From JAMQKA01 sp043951865 (lineage in GTDB: Bacteria > Bacteroidota > Rhodothermia > Balneolales > Balneolaceae): DNA of 64,000 nucleotides. A program made the position numbers and the translations under genes. Location of the stretch: the NCBI RefSeq assembly GCF_043951865.1, contig NZ_JBINJF010000001.1, positions 186,001-250,000 on the forward strand, in the 5' to 3' direction. Below, in pieces: positions 1 through 9,640 of this stretch. The notes beneath the pieces are model-generated. The model saw only the letters and a program-made list of their open reading frames with translations. It ran no database searches and was not told where the DNA came from. Within the stretch, counting starts at the first letter, position 1. Every line of letters starts with the position of its first letter.

Positions 1-43
1 ACACAAAAAGCAGGGTAAATACCAGTAGAACCGTAGATTTCAT
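1..43 (-). CDS. Exported protein, N-terminal fragment (runs off left edge)
   Basis: An ATG on the minus strand at 41-43 opens a frame that begins MKSTVLLVFTLLFV and continues past base 1. A short basic start followed by an unbroken hydrophobic run is what a signal peptide or N-terminal membrane anchor looks like. Only 14 residues are visible, so no family can be named. It is transcribed divergently from the L-2-hydroxyglutarate oxidase gene, and the 182 bases between them must hold both promoters. Confidence 0.5.
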   Translation of the reverse strand, partial: MKSTVLLVFTLLFV

Positions 44-225
44 ATCGAATCAGAATATTCCATTAATATTAAGTGCTACAACCGTTTAGTGAATAAAATA
101 TTTCACCAGAGACCGTAATTTATCATTTTTTGAAGAAGCTGTTGTAATTTTATTTGTGATTATAGACTCAGCTTTTTGTAATTTCAGTTCATTTTGAATG
201 CGACCAATCATGAGATTCCAGACCC

Positions 226-1428
226 ATGAAATATGACTTCATCATTGTAGGCGCCGGCATCGTTGGACTTTCCACCGCCTACAAACTTTCTGAGAAATAC
301 CCCGATCTGAATATTTTAATCCTTGATAAAGAGGATCGGGTGGCAGCCCACCAGACAGGACATAATTCCGGCGTCATTCATTCCGGCATCTACTACAAAC
401 CGAACAGCTACCGCGCCAAAAACTGCGTAAACGGGCGGCATCAGCTGGTGGATTTTTGCGAAAAGCACGAGGTGGCCTATGAAATCTGCGGGAAAGTGAT
501 TGTTGCCACTGAAGAGAAGGATATTCCCCGTCTGGAAAAGATCTATGAAACCGGGCAGATCAACGAAATTGAAGGAATTGAAATGATCGGGCCCGAACGG
601 CTGGCCGAAATTGAACCATATGCCGAAGGGGTAAAAGCGATTCACGTTCCCTGTGCCGGGATTGTTGATTTCGTCGGTGTTTGCGAAAAGCAAAAAAGTC
701 TTATTGAAGAGAAGGGAAATGAGGTTAAATTCAACCAGGAAGTCCAAAATATCCGTCATCACAACGGGTCGGTCATTGCAGAAACCGAAACCGATCATTT
801 TGAGGGGTCGTGGCTGATTAACTGTGCCGGCCTCTACAGCGATCACGTGGCGGAATCTGCCGGCGTTCGATCCGAAATTCAGATTGTACCATTCCGGGGC
901 GAATATTACGAGCTGAAACCGGAAGCCGAGCACCTGGTCAACGGACTCATTTACCCGATGCCAAACCCGGAGTTCCCGTTCCTGGGGGTCCATTTTACCA
1001 AGATGGTGCTGGGTGGGGTGGAATGCGGGCCCAACGCGGTGTTTGCCTTCAAGCGAGAAGGGTATGAGAAACTCTCTTTCAACCTGAACGAAACCATTGA
1101 AACGATCAACTTTTCCGGGTTTTGGAACCTGGCCCGGCAGCACTGGCGCATGGGACTGGATGAGTATTACCGCTCGTTCTCCAAAAAAGCTTTTGTGGAA
1201 GGGCTTCAAAAGCTGGTTCCCGCCATACGTGCAGATGATCTGACAACCTCCCCTTCCGGGGTGCGGGCCATGGCGCTGAAACCCAACGGTGAGATCCTGG
1301 ATGATTTTCATTTTGAGACCACGGACAATGAGATCCATATCCTCAACGCGCCCAGTCCCGCCGCTACTGCAGGCCTGGCCATCGGGGATGAAGTCGTCAA
1401 GCGGGCAGAACAAAATTTTGAATTTTGA
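226..1428 (+). CDS. lhgO: L-2-hydroxyglutarate oxidase
   Basis: This FAD-dependent oxidase of the DAO fold converts L-2-hydroxyglutarate to 2-oxoglutarate and in known bacteria passes electrons to the membrane quinone pool. The N-terminus carries the dinucleotide-binding GxGxxG motif (residues 9-14) right after the start. Residues 42-57 hold the family motif HQTGHNSGVIHSGIYY. The C-terminus has the ALKPNGEI stretch and a final NAPSPAATAG segment that closes over the flavin. The length of 400 residues is normal. The next gene downstream is a YdiJ-type dehydrogenase, so the pair could remove both enantiomers of this toxic side product of central metabolism. Family call is firm; the physiological substrate is inferred from the family. 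Confidence 0.9.
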   Translation: MKYDFIIVGAGIVGLSTAYKLSEKYPDLNILILDKEDRVAAHQTGHNSGVIHSGIYYKPNSYRAKNCVNGRHQLVDFCEKHEVAYEICGKVIVATEEKDIPRLEKIYETGQINEIEGIEMIGPERLAEIEPYAEGVKAIHVPCAGIVDFVGVCEKQKSLIEEKGNEVKFNQEVQNIRHHNGSVIAETETDHFEGSWLINCAGLYSDHVAESAGVRSEIQIVPFRGEYYELKPEAEHLVNGLIYPMPNPEFPFLGVHFTKMVLGGVECGPNAVFAFKREGYEKLSFNLNETIETINFSGFWNLARQHWRMGLDEYYRSFSKKAFVEGLQKLVPAIRADDLTTSPSGVRAMALKPNGEILDDFHFETTDNEIHILNAPSPAATAGLAIGDEVVKRAEQNFEF

Positions 1429-1788
1429 GCCATGAAACAGGCTATTTCATGTATTACGGAACTTTTACCCAACCGTTGCTTGTACAAACATGCAATATAA
1501 TCGGCCCCTACGATACGTTAATCGGAAGATCGTTATTCTGTCTTTCAGTGACAGTTGCTCTCATAAAAGTCCGGCACAGCTGGATGGTGCAGTCGTACTA
1601 CCGCATTGACGTACCCTCCCCTTCCTTCAGCCTGTAAAACCTGGGATTTGGAATCTAACTGGACCTTTCTCAAAAAATTTTAGAAACACTTCCCAAACAG
1701 AGGTATTCCTTTTTGGAACAAAACTGCATTTGCCGACTCCTCTGAATTTATTACGTTAGAACTGTCCTGATCAAAAAAACAGACGCAT
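1429..1788. other. Intergenic stretch without recognised feature
   Basis: These 360 bases separate two genes on the same strand. A 70-codon open frame overlaps the end of lhgO here, but it opens with TTG, has no ribosome binding site and shows no protein-like composition, so it is not called. No clear terminator hairpin or repeat was seen. Confidence 0.4.
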
Positions 1789-4677
1789 ATGCCAGAATCG
1801 ATCCAGATAAAGACCGACTCCCAAACTCGACGTCTCTACGCGAACGATGCCTCCATGTATGAAGAAATCCCCAAAGGTGTTGCCTTTCCCAGATCTCTCA
1901 GGGAGATCCAGCAGCTGGTATTGCAGGCCAACAAGCAGGAGTTCAGTATTACGCCCCGCAGTGCCGGCACAAGCCTGGCCGGGCAGACCACGGGGGATGG
2001 CGTTATTATGGATGTCTCCCGGCATATGACACAAATCCTGGATTTGGATCCTCAAAATAGAATGGCCCACGTTCAACCGGGCGTGATCCGGGATACCCTG
2101 AACCGGGAGGCGGGGAAACATCAACTGCTGTTTGGTCCTGATACGGCTACCACAAATCGATGTATGCTGGGAGGAATGATCGGCAACAATTCGTGTGGCT
2201 CGTTTTCCATAAAATACGGCACTACCCGGGAGCATGTCCTGGAGATCGAAGCGGTTCTGAGTGATGGAACCCGTGCCGTCTTTAAGCCTTTATCGCCGGA
2301 AGAGCTCGAGGAGAAAAAGCAGCTTGAGAATCTTGAAGGTCATATTTACCGGGGGGTTCTACAGCTTATTGAAGAACACCGGGAGCAGATCCTGCAGGCA
2401 TATCCCCATCCCGATATTATCCGGCGGAATACCGGATACGCGCTGGACAAACTCTGCACGATGCAGCCATTTGATCCGAATGGGCGTCCCTTTAACATGG
2501 CGGAATTGCTTTGCGGAAGCGAGGGAACGCTGGCCATAACCGCATCGGCGAAGATAAACCTTGTGCCACTTGATCCCTGCCGGTTGGTGCTGGTGCCCCA
2601 TTTTAGCTCCATACGGGAGGCGATGGAGGCCACGGTTGAGATTGTCAAACATGATCCCGCTGCCGTGGAGCTGGTCGACAACATTATACTGGACGCCACA
2701 AAGGGAAACATTGAGCAGCGAAAGAATCGTTTTTTCCTGGATGGGGAGCCGCACTGCATACTGATCGTACAGCTCGAGGGCCAACGGATGGAGGAGCTGC
2801 TGCAGAGAAGTTCTGAGCTTAAAGAGGCTTTGCAGAAAAAAAGCTACGGATACTCCACCCCCATCCTTACAGAACCGGACGAAGTAACCCGGGTGTGGGA
2901 GCTTCGCAAAGCCGGTCTCGGGCTCCTTATGGGTCTGGGAGCCGATGCCCCATCTCCCTCCTTTTGTGAGGATACCGCTGTACGAGTACAAGATCTCCCC
3001 GACTATGTGGATGACTTCCAGGCACTGCTCGACAAATACGACACCAACTGCGTGTTTTACGCTCACGCCTCGGTGGGTGAACTTCACCTGCGACCCGTTA
3101 TTGACATACACACCCCCGAAGGAGTCGAAAAAATGAAAGCAATGGCGGAAGAAATCGCAGAACTGGTGCATAGCTACAACGGGTCGCTCTCCGGTGAGCA
3201 CGGGGACGGACGGGCCCGGGCACCCTACATTCCCAAGGTACTGGGCCGGGAGATGATACCACTGCTTCACAAAGTAAAAGAGATGTTCGATCCAAACTAT
3301 ATCCTGAATCCGGGGAAAATTGTACGTGCCCTCCCGATTGATGAAGACCTTCGCTTTTCTGCCTCAGGTTACCGGAAAACCGATATCGATACCCAGTTCA
3401 AGTGGCGCAACGAGGGCAGCTTCGGGGACGCTCTGGAACTGTGTAATGGAGCCGGCGTCTGCCGGAAACTGGCGGAAAGCGGCGGTACGATGTGTCCCTC
3501 ATACATGGCTACCAGGGAAGAAAAAGACAGTACCCGCGGCCGCGCCAATCTTTTTCGCCAGCTTTTTTCTGGCAAACAAGCTGATGCGTTTAATTCCGAA
3601 GAGCTCAGGGATGCCCTCGACCTCTGTCTCAGTTGTAAGGCATGCAAGAGTGAATGTCCCGCCAATGTTGATATGGCCCGCATGAAAGCGGAGTTCATGC
3701 AAGGCTGGCATGAGCAGCACGGCCTCACTCTTTCAGAACGATTTTTTGGACACACCGGCAAACTGTACCCCCTGGCCTCTCTCTTGCCAGAACTAACCAA
3801 CTGGTTTATCAAAAGCAATCCCGGCAAAGAGCTGCTTAAACAGTTCATCGGAATTCATCCCAACAGGAACCTGCCCGCATTCGCTTCCCAAACTTTTCGT
3901 AGCTGGTTCAAAAGCCACCGCTCCATCGCCTCTTCAAAAAAAGTTGTATTGTTAGTCGACCTTTTTACCGATTACCATGAACCTGAAATTGGCAAAGCCG
4001 CCGTTTCCCTGCTGGAACAGCTCGGGTATGAAGTAATGGTACCCGGGATTAAGGAACTGGGACGCACCTATCTATCCAAGGGAATGGTGAAGGAGGTTAA
4101 ACAAATGGTTAACTCCAATATACCTCCCTTGTTTAACTACGTGGACAGGGGGCTTCCTATTGTCGGACTGGAACCGTCAGAGATCCTGACACTCCGTGAT
4201 GAGTACCCCGATTTGTGTGACAACGAACAGCTAGATAAGGCCAAAGCCGTTGCAGATCACACTTACCAGTTCGAGGAGTTTATTAACCAACTGGATAATA
4301 CCTCGATCCTTCGATCCGCGTCCGGCACAAAAGTTTATGTGCACGGTCACTGCCACGCGAAATCACTGGTGGGCATGGAACCAACCATGAGGCTGCTGAA
4401 GAAAGTGGGCTTCGAGCCAGTAGACCTGCAAACGGGATGCTGCGGCATGGCCGGCAGCTTTGGATACGAGCATGACCACTATGAGGTATCCATGGAGATC
4501 GGAGAACTGGTGCTTTTCCCGGCATTACGGGATCTTCCGGATGACGCGCTGGTTTGTGCCCCCGGATTTTCTTGCCGGCACCAGGTCAGGGACGGGACAG
4601 GAAGGAAAGCGTATCATCCGGCGGAATTGCTGGCCCAAAACAACCCCGCGCTTGAAGTGGGTTCACCCGCCATCTGA
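1789..4677 (+). CDS. FAD/Fe-S dehydrogenase, YdiJ-type (probable D-2-hydroxyglutarate dehydrogenase)
   Basis: A 962-residue three-part flavoprotein. The first ~270 residues form a PCMH-type FAD-binding domain (RSAGTSLAGQTTGDG near residue 60, GGMIGNNSCGS near residue 130). An FAD-oxidase C-terminal domain follows, with a glycolate/D-lactate oxidase-like GEHGDGRARAPY. A ferredoxin-like part then has a CNGAGVC...MCPS group near 551-567 and CLSCKACKSECP at 613-624. A CCG-type domain (HGHCHAKS near 852, CCGMAGSFG near 884) ends the protein. The order matches E. coli YdiJ, a D-2-hydroxyglutarate dehydrogenase. D-lactate or glycolate dehydrogenase is the alternative; the lhgO neighbour favours 2-hydroxyglutarate. 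Confidence 0.85.
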   Translation: MPESIQIKTDSQTRRLYANDASMYEEIPKGVAFPRSLREIQQLVLQANKQEFSITPRSAGTSLAGQTTGDGVIMDVSRHMTQILDLDPQNRMAHVQPGVIRDTLNREAGKHQLLFGPDTATTNRCMLGGMIGNNSCGSFSIKYGTTREHVLEIEAVLSDGTRAVFKPLSPEELEEKKQLENLEGHIYRGVLQLIEEHREQILQAYPHPDIIRRNTGYALDKLCTMQPFDPNGRPFNMAELLCGSEGTLAITASAKINLVPLDPCRLVLVPHFSSIREAMEATVEIVKHDPAAVELVDNIILDATKGNIEQRKNRFFLDGEPHCILIVQLEGQRMEELLQRSSELKEALQKKSYGYSTPILTEPDEVTRVWELRKAGLGLLMGLGADAPSPSFCEDTAVRVQDLPDYVDDFQALLDKYDTNCVFYAHASVGELHLRPVIDIHTPEGVEKMKAMAEEIAELVHSYNGSLSGEHGDGRARAPYIPKVLGREMIPLLHKVKEMFDPNYILNPGKIVRALPIDEDLRFSASGYRKTDIDTQFKWRNEGSFGDALELCNGAGVCRKLAESGGTMCPSYMATREEKDSTRGRANLFRQLFSGKQADAFNSEELRDALDLCLSCKACKSECPANVDMARMKAEFMQGWHEQHGLTLSERFFGHTGKLYPLASLLPELTNWFIKSNPGKELLKQFIGIHPNRNLPAFASQTFRSWFKSHRSIASSKKVVLLVDLFTDYHEPEIGKAAVSLLEQLGYEVMVPGIKELGRTYLSKGMVKEVKQMVNSNIPPLFNYVDRGLPIVGLEPSEILTLRDEYPDLCDNEQLDKAKAVADHTYQFEEFINQLDNTSILRSASGTKVYVHGHCHAKSLVGMEPTMRLLKKVGFEPVDLQTGCCGMAGSFGYEHDHYEVSMEIGELVLFPALRDLPDDALVCAPGFSCRHQVRDGTGRKAYHPAELLAQNNPALEVGSPAI

Positions 4678-4693
4678 TGGATGATATTTCCAC

Positions 4694-5173
4694 TTACCTG
4701 GTTACAAACGGGGCAGTAATTTTCACCCCGTTATCCCCAAGGAGAAACGCTGTTAACCGGTATAACCCCTTTTCGAGCTGAATATCATCTGTATCAAAGT
4801 GCTCAAGGGAGATCGTGTACCTGGCGCTTTTGCCCGGCTCTATTACCAACTTGGTTAGTGCGGCCGTACACATCACCCTCTCTGTACTGTCGAAGACTCT
4901 CTGGCCTCTGGTGCTGATGAAATATCCAACCTGGCAGCCGGAGGAAAACCTATAGCGTAGCGTATCATCCGTGATATTCTCAAGAACAAATTCTGCTTCA
5001 ATATCCTCCGGTTCTGATATTTCCCGGTTTTGAAAATCCAGCTCTATCCTCAGCGAGTCGGTATGCCTGACCGAATGGAACAGATCTTCCTGATCAATTC
5101 CCGACAGTAATGAGGCATTCTCACAAGAGAATATGACCAGAAGTGCCGGCACAAGGTATAGAAGTCGTCTCAT
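4694..5173 (-). CDS. Small lipoprotein with a BsuPI-like beta domain
   Basis: The chosen ATG gives MRRLLYLVPALLVIFSC, a short basic start, a hydrophobic core and a lipobox ending in cysteine 17, so the mature protein should be a lipoprotein. The frame stays open upstream to 5218, but that would place a polar extension before the signal. The remaining ~140 residues alternate short beta strands, with phrases such as EFVLENITDDTLRYRFSSG and EPGKSARYTISL that resemble BsuPI-type proteinase-inhibitor domains and other Ig-like extracytoplasmic domains. The function is unknown. The gene is convergent with the YdiJ-like gene, 16 bases away. Confidence 0.65.
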   Translation of the reverse strand: MRRLLYLVPALLVIFSCENASLLSGIDQEDLFHSVRHTDSLRIELDFQNREISEPEDIEAEFVLENITDDTLRYRFSSGCQVGYFISTRGQRVFDSTERVMCTAALTKLVIEPGKSARYTISLEHFDTDDIQLEKGLYRLTAFLLGDNGVKITAPFVTR

Positions 5174-5438
5174 GTTGCAATTGTTTGCATTCTCCATTCC
5201 TCTTATGCGCGTAATCAATACACGCTGCAGGTGGCAATAACTAGTGTCACATCAATTCGGCCTGTTCCTGACATAACGCGGATACCACCGATCAGGCTGA
5301 TCTACACATACCGCTTGGAAAGATACTGTCAGAACTACTTATTCTGTGTGATCTGCAGCATCAATATTACCTTCGATCCTGTAAAGCTGAATGTTCATCG
5401 TTGGCATGTGACATGAGACTGGCAGACTGCTGCATTCC

Positions 5439-8400
5439 CTAAAACAGGCCAAGCTGCCCGGAGAGAGCGGAATTATCCTCCTGCTGTTCCGGTACGGATT
5501 CCGTTTTTCCGGTTACTTCTTTCAGGACTTCCGGTATTTCGGCAATAAACCGGGACTCCTCCATTGGGCGAATCTCCCCATACCGGCTCCGTTCCCTCGA
5601 GCAGGTGATCTGCAGCTCTTCTTCAGCCCGTGTCATGGCAACATAAAAGAGACGACGCTCCTCCTCCATGTCCGTACCTTCCCGAAGGAGCGGGGTAATT
5701 TCTTCTTCTGCCGCGGCGATAAACACGACCGGAAACTCCAACCCCTTGGCGGCGTGAAACGTCAACAGGTGGACCCCCTCCGTTTTAAGGCGTCCCGCAT
5801 CGGTATACGGATTCAGCTGCATCTGATGCAGGAATTGTTCAATATTTCCGCCAGATTGCCCGGCCAGTTCCAGAAGTGTTTCTTTTTTCAGAAGCTGCGT
5901 CTCACTTAGCAGTTCATCCGGCAAAAAATGTGATGAAATAAGCTCAACCACCCGCTTCAGTCTTTTACCTCCCATTTCCATTTCGTCAGATACCTGCTCC
6001 AGCAGCCTCCGAAGCTCTTTCAGATCGCCCTGAAGCGGAGCTCCAATTTTTTCCGACAGCTGCTTCCCAAACAAGGAATCGGACCTGTTCTTGACCCGGC
6101 TTAACAGTGACGTTACCTGAGCATCGCTCCATCCATAGGCCTCCGAAAGCAGATCACTGAGAGCCATGCTGTTCCCGGGATCAAGGTGTAACTGCAGCAG
6201 ATTCGATATTACCGTAAACGGGGGCTCCGCCAAAAATGACGTTCCGTCCCCGTAACTGACGGGAATGCCTGCTTCCAGGAATGATTTGAAAAGCGCATCT
6301 CCGACCGCGTTGGTGCGGAAAAGTACCGCGATGTCTCCAAGTCCATATGAGTGCTCGCTGTCGGTATGTGTTCCGGAAGCCAGGCTGTCAATACCACCGA
6401 TATAGCGTTCAATTTGATCCAGGATATAGTCGGCCTCTTCAAATGGATTTCGCGCGCGATGAATAGTAACCAGACTTCCCTCCTTTTTGACGGCATTTAC
6501 TCTGGTACTGCCGCTTCCTTTATTGTTGCGTATCAGCGATCCCGCCGCCTGTACAATCGAGCCGGTAGATCGATAGTTGCGGTTCAGCGAGATTTTCCGT
6601 GCTTTAAACTCGCGCCCAAACTCAAAAAAGAGCCCGGGATCGGACCCCCTGAAACCGTAAATCGACTGGCGTGGATCCCCGATGGCCAGGATACTTTGGT
6701 CATCGCCTCCGGCCAGCAATTTCACCAGGGAGTACTGTATTGGGTTTATATCCTGAAATTCATCGACAGCGACCGCCCCGAACCTGTGCTGCAGTTTTTC
6801 TTGCAGACTCACATCCTCAACAAGAATACCAACCAGTCGGTTAATCAAATTTGAGAGGTCAGCTGCGCCCTGCTCTGCCAGGTAATCCAGATACCGCTGC
6901 CGGTAACTCCGAAACTTTCCTGGCAGCTCCTTCCCAAGCTCAAAGTGGTCCACGAGTTGATCTTCAACCGTCGCTCTCTCTTCGGGACGCAGCTTCGGAA
7001 AAAGAAAACGGAAGGCCATTCTCCGAGCTGCACGGTCATAAATTGTGTTAAGACCGGGATTCAGCTCGCGCAGCAGTTTCCATGCCACGCCGTGAAACGT
7101 TCCGATCGTCATCGCCTCGGCCCTGCCTCCCAACCGACCAGTTAATCGCTGTTGCAGCTCCTCGGCGGATTTATTTGTAAATGTAACGGCCAGTATCTCT
7201 CCCGGGGTCCATTTGCCCGACTCTACCTGTCGGACAATCCATTCCACCAGCGTGTGAGTTTTCCCGGTCCCGGGACCGGCCTCCACCAGCGTCGCTCCCT
7301 CAACCGATTGTTTAATTTTTTCCTGCCGGGCATTCAGCGAAAATCGAGAGGCCGTTTCCTTGTCTTCCTGTACATCCAACGGTTGGACGGGCTCAGCTAC
7401 ATTAGCAGATGTTTCTTCCTTCCTGTATTCTCCCATATTAAAGAATCCAAGCTGACCCCGAATTCTTTCAATTTCTCCCTCTTCAAATACCTTGACAACC
7501 CCGTAGACACCATCATATCCCGCCTTTGGGGTCACCTCATTGTTACGAATCCGGCTTATGGCCTCTGCCAGTACCGGTCCGCTGTTCTTACGGATTTCAT
7601 CTGTAGGTACCTCGTGCAGCAAGCTGAATTCATTTCCATACTTCGAGATCACGTCGCGGTATTTCCTGCGAACGGTTTTTGTTTTGGGCCCCACTCCCTC
7701 AATCTCACCCAGTACCTCCGGAATCGGGATGATATACTTATATCCCGCAGCATTCTCTGGCTTTCGGGAGTCTCCCCGATCAGCAAGATCAACAACCCGG
7801 TGCAATACACCCACCGTCAACGGCTTGCCGCATTCGGGACATTTTTTTTGATATCTCTTCGTCACTTCAGGAGGTAGGGCGATATTGCATTTTCGATGGC
7901 CGTCGTGGTGGTACTTTCCTTCTTCAGGATAAAATTCATAAGTCCCCAGGAACCCGTCCCTTGTTTTGAAGGAGTCAAACAGCTCATCATAACTTAATCC
8001 GGTGTCAATGATATTGGCTTCGCGACCCAGTTTGGAGGGAGAATGGGCGTCGGAGTTTGATATAAGCGTATACTGGTCGAGTGCACTCAGCCTCCAGTTC
8101 ATTTCCGGATCGGAAGAGAGACCGGTCTCGACTGCAAAAATATGGGGTGTCAAATCGCGAAAACAGGCCTCCATACTATCGTACCCCGCCTTGGAACCGA
8201 GTGTGGAAAACCAGGGCGTCCATATGTGGGCCGGCACCAAGTGGGCGCGCCCAGACGTTTCGAGCACGATTTCGAGCAGGTCACGCGAGGGAAGTCCCAG
8301 GATCGGGCGCCCATCTGCCTCCAGGTTTCCGATGGAAGAGAGCCTGTGATTGATCCTGGCTACGGTCTCAAGATCCGGGGCATACACGAGGTTGTGGTTT

Positions 8401-8714
8401 TTTCGGACCCGGTCTCCATATTTATAAATGGAACTGATCTCCGTGGACAGGCAGAACCGAACGTCAATATCCCGAGTCACAGTGCCGGGAATCGCCTCTT
8501 CGCGGGGTGGGTCTTTCAACACATACAGGCCGTTTCCGTCGGGACGTAACTTCTCTTTCAACTCGGCGAACCACGCGGGATGGGTAAAGTCGCCGGTTCC
8601 AACAACATTGATGCCCTTAATTTTCGCCCACTGGTAAAGCGACTCGAGATTAAGATCCTTGCTCGTGGCCCGGGAGTAGTGGGAATGGACGTGGAGATCG
8701 GCAATGTACGGCAT
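5439..8714 (-). CDS. PHP/EndoQ-like endonuclease fused to a UvrD-type helicase
   Basis: A 1091-residue fusion. Residues 1-245 are a PHP metal-hydrolase domain (ADLHVHSHYSRATS at the start, NSDAHSPSKLGREANI near 220-235). A zinc-binding part with Cys276, Cys292 and Cys295 follows (YHHDGHRKC, KCPECGKPL), and then a helix-hairpin segment, GEIEGVGPKT, near 336-345. This is the layout of endonuclease Q, which nicks DNA 5' of deaminated or abasic bases. Residues 458-1070 are a superfamily 1A helicase: Walker A EAGPGTGKTHT (478-488), DEFQD (651-655), IGDPRQSIYGFRG (678-690), FHAAKGLEFPVVFI and FYVAMTRAEEEL. The two halves suggest damage nicking coupled to unwinding. The families are clear; the activity is inferred. 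Confidence 0.85.
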   Translation of the reverse strand: MPYIADLHVHSHYSRATSKDLNLESLYQWAKIKGINVVGTGDFTHPAWFAELKEKLRPDGNGLYVLKDPPREEAIPGTVTRDIDVRFCLSTEISSIYKYGDRVRKNHNLVYAPDLETVARINHRLSSIGNLEADGRPILGLPSRDLLEIVLETSGRAHLVPAHIWTPWFSTLGSKAGYDSMEACFRDLTPHIFAVETGLSSDPEMNWRLSALDQYTLISNSDAHSPSKLGREANIIDTGLSYDELFDSFKTRDGFLGTYEFYPEEGKYHHDGHRKCNIALPPEVTKRYQKKCPECGKPLTVGVLHRVVDLADRGDSRKPENAAGYKYIIPIPEVLGEIEGVGPKTKTVRRKYRDVISKYGNEFSLLHEVPTDEIRKNSGPVLAEAISRIRNNEVTPKAGYDGVYGVVKVFEEGEIERIRGQLGFFNMGEYRKEETSANVAEPVQPLDVQEDKETASRFSLNARQEKIKQSVEGATLVEAGPGTGKTHTLVEWIVRQVESGKWTPGEILAVTFTNKSAEELQQRLTGRLGGRAEAMTIGTFHGVAWKLLRELNPGLNTIYDRAARRMAFRFLFPKLRPEERATVEDQLVDHFELGKELPGKFRSYRQRYLDYLAEQGAADLSNLINRLVGILVEDVSLQEKLQHRFGAVAVDEFQDINPIQYSLVKLLAGGDDQSILAIGDPRQSIYGFRGSDPGLFFEFGREFKARKISLNRNYRSTGSIVQAAGSLIRNNKGSGSTRVNAVKKEGSLVTIHRARNPFEEADYILDQIERYIGGIDSLASGTHTDSEHSYGLGDIAVLFRTNAVGDALFKSFLEAGIPVSYGDGTSFLAEPPFTVISNLLQLHLDPGNSMALSDLLSEAYGWSDAQVTSLLSRVKNRSDSLFGKQLSEKIGAPLQGDLKELRRLLEQVSDEMEMGGKRLKRVVELISSHFLPDELLSETQLLKKETLLELAGQSGGNIEQFLHQMQLNPYTDAGRLKTEGVHLLTFHAAKGLEFPVVFIAAAEEEITPLLREGTDMEEERRLFYVAMTRAEEELQITCSRERSRYGEIRPMEESRFIAEIPEVLKEVTGKTESVPEQQEDNSALSGQLGLF

Positions 8715-8836
8715 GCTTCAGCGGTTGCTTTGAAATCAGCTCACGATGAAGATGGAGAATGTCTCATTTAAACACAAGCCCATAACAGAAACACATCGTT
8801 ATCCAGATGGCTCATTGAATATTACCCTGCATGCTG

Positions 8837-9640
8837 TCAATCCACCCGGTAAACCAGCTCCCATATCTGGCTGTTGACGAGTCTTCGCGTGTCAAAAATA
8901 GTATCAAACAGTTCCGGTATGTCAGTACCGGGCAGGGCGTTCTTGATTACATCCTCGGTGAATCCATACTCCACATCCTCCAGCTCATCAAAAAAATTGC
9001 CCGTGGCGAAGTTGTACCCGTAATTTTGTCCACCTGGCGTTATCAGGGAATAGAGCTCCCATCCCACCATCCGGTCTGTGGCCTTTCGCTCCTGGTGGAT
9101 CGGCTTGGCGACCTCATCCTCAAGCATCTGGTAGTCATAATCTTTCCCGGGGGCCACAAGCATGTAATCAACCATCATATATTTAGCAGAATGGGGAGAA
9201 GCCGCATCTTCTGCAATTTTGTTGATCGCCTTCCAGAATTCGGTGTACATGACCGTCCGGAGCTCATTGGCTTTTGCCATCATATTATTGATCTGGTCCC
9301 TGGACCTCTGGTCCATCATCAGGATATCACGGGGACTTAACGATTCAAAAACATTCAATCCTGCCGCCGATGTGATTGCAACAAAATTATACTTGCCGCC
9401 ATCTCCACCGGGAGTAAAGACCCTGTAAAGACTCCAGCTATCAATCTTTCCCTCTTCAACCTGCTGCTGGTAAAGCGGCTTCCACGTGGAGTTCATGTAC
9501 TCCACATATGCCTGAACCTGTCCCGGGGCAACCTTCACGTAGTCGAATCTCAGATAATTCGCCTCTTCTGACTGTCCAAAGCCCGCAGATGTGAAAAGAA
9601 TAATGAACAAAAACATCCCTGTACCTGATAGCTTCTTCAT
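8837..9640 (-). CDS. Exported protein with two tandem ~58-residue repeats
   Basis: The start at 9640 gives MKKLSGTGMFLFIILFTSAGFGQ, a standard signal peptide, and is preceded by AGGGGAAG; the frame is open 45 bases further upstream but without such a site. The mature part contains the same module twice, at residues 29-86 and 154-211. Both share a DYxxVAPG segment, a lysine-proline pair, a W.LY segment, a TPGG turn and YNF, with a period of about 125 residues. The pattern resembles dimeric alpha-beta barrel proteins duplicated in one chain. No enzyme family is recognised and no catalytic residues can be named. The protein probably acts in the periplasm. Confidence 0.7.
   Translation of the reverse strand: MKKLSGTGMFLFIILFTSAGFGQSEEANYLRFDYVKVAPGQVQAYVEYMNSTWKPLYQQQVEEGKIDSWSLYRVFTPGGDGGKYNFVAITSAAGLNVFESLSPRDILMMDQRSRDQINNMMAKANELRTVMYTEFWKAINKIAEDAASPHSAKYMMVDYMLVAPGKDYDYQMLEDEVAKPIHQERKATDRMVGWELYSLITPGGQNYGYNFATGNFFDELEDVEYGFTEDVIKNALPGTDIPELFDTIFDTRRLVNSQIWELVYRVD

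Noticed and set aside
316..1413. A 365-codon open frame antisense to lhgO
   Set aside because: It lies wholly inside a clear oxidase gene, has no family resemblance and arises from the codon bias of the real strand. Similar long shadows at 2359-3270 and 58423-59385 were set aside for the same reason.
1425..1637. A 70-codon frame after lhgO
   Set aside because: TTG start within the end of lhgO, no ribosome binding site and unlikely composition.
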